From: Cytophaga aurantiaca DSM 3654
GTDB taxonomy: Bacteria > Bacteroidota > Bacteroidia > Cytophagales > Cytophagaceae
Length of the DNA stretch: 64,000 bases
Direction of reading: 5' to 3'
Assembly (NCBI RefSeq): GCF_000379725.1
Contig: NZ_KB903623.1
Location: forward strand, 1 to 64,000
A program made the position numbers and the translations under genes. The first letter of the stretch is position 1; every line of letters starts with the position of its first letter. This document shows positions 63,748 to 64,000 of the stretch, one piece after another. The notes under the pieces were generated by a model, which did no database searches, was not told the DNA's origin, and saw nothing but the letters and a program-made list of their open reading frames with translations.

Positions 63748-64000
63748 ATCTTTCTTCTTTTTATCCTTATCCTTATCTTTTTTCTTCTTCTTTTTGTCTT
63801 TCTTCGGTTTCTCAGGTTGAAAGCCCATTGCAGCGCGCATTTCATCTCCATAATCAACCAATAATTCTTCACCTGCTTTGATCTTCTTTTTTGCAGTGAT
63901 TTCTATTACACCTTCATTGTCAAGGTATTCAACATTTGCCTTTTTACCAGAGCCGGTATAATCACAAACAAATCTACCCAATCCAGAAGACGTCTCACGA
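63739..64000 (-). CDS. SET-domain protein, C-terminal part (partial)
   Basis: The frame enters the window at its right edge and runs to a stop at 63739-63741, so only about 86 residues are visible. SGLGRFVCDYTGSGKKANVE, then EITAKKKIKAGEELLVDYGD is the end of a SET methyltransferase domain (family wording I-K-A-G-E-E-L-x-x-D-Y). A Lys-rich tail (KKDKKKKKKDKDKDKKKKDK) closes the protein. The tail may be a target of its own modification or a nucleic acid contact. The upstream part is outside the window; the first residue here is not the start. Confidence 0.75.
   Translation of the reverse strand, partial: RETSSGLGRFVCDYTGSGKKANVEYLDNEGVIEITAKKKIKAGEELLVDYGDEMRAAMGFQPEKPKKDKKKKKKDKDKDKKKKDKA

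Overview
The window looks like a chromosome segment of an AT-rich member of the Bacteroidota, most likely a Cytophaga-like species (Cytophagales). This rests on the families present (split methionine synthase, DUF4369 thioredoxin, DUF6495, PD40/OmpA proteins, YwqK-repeat proteins), on secreted proteins ending in beta-barrel-like segments, and on candidate -7 elements of the form TAnnTTTG. The species name is an inference.

1-24 kb: MarC membrane protein, glutaryl-CoA dehydrogenase divergent from tryptophan 2,3-dioxygenase (two ends of the kynurenine/glutaryl-CoA route), a YwqK-repeat/barrel fusion, an FAD dehydrogenase, CoA-binding protein, GyrB, polyphosphate kinase, a P-type ATPase, two different L,D-transpeptidases followed by a decayed C-terminal copy, then a long minus-strand run of small enzymes and hypothetical proteins ending in a Ppx/GppA phosphatase. 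24-35 kb: one-carbon metabolism (methionine synthase as two proteins, then metF), HMG-CoA lyase, an Fe-S LutA-like protein, a frameshifted hypothetical gene and two tandem MtfA-like proteins that lack the metalloprotease motif. 34.6-35.4 kb: a REP-associated tyrosine transposase inside its own palindromic repeats. 35-49 kb: M1 peptidase, DnaJ-TPR protein, DprA, MerR regulator, AlaS, GatB, TlpA-like thioredoxin and small membrane proteins.

49.6-54.7 kb is the most unusual part: a minus-strand array of six compact single-gene units separated by long imperfect palindromes of two sequence families. In five of six units the first 9-10 bases of the unit are the exact reverse complement of the outer arm of the palindrome that ends the same unit. 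That reciprocity is the signature of integron gene cassettes with attC sites. No integrase gene lies in the window and the core sites are not canonical. Two 11-bp-periodic arrays lie just beyond the array.

55-64 kb: PD40/OmpA protein, a DEAD-box-like protein with degenerate motifs, tRNA-Asp(GTC), AccA translationally coupled to a metallo-beta-lactamase-fold hydrolase, an outer membrane barrel protein, small hypothetical proteins, an HMA-domain lipoprotein and the C-terminal part of a SET-domain protein cut by the window edge.
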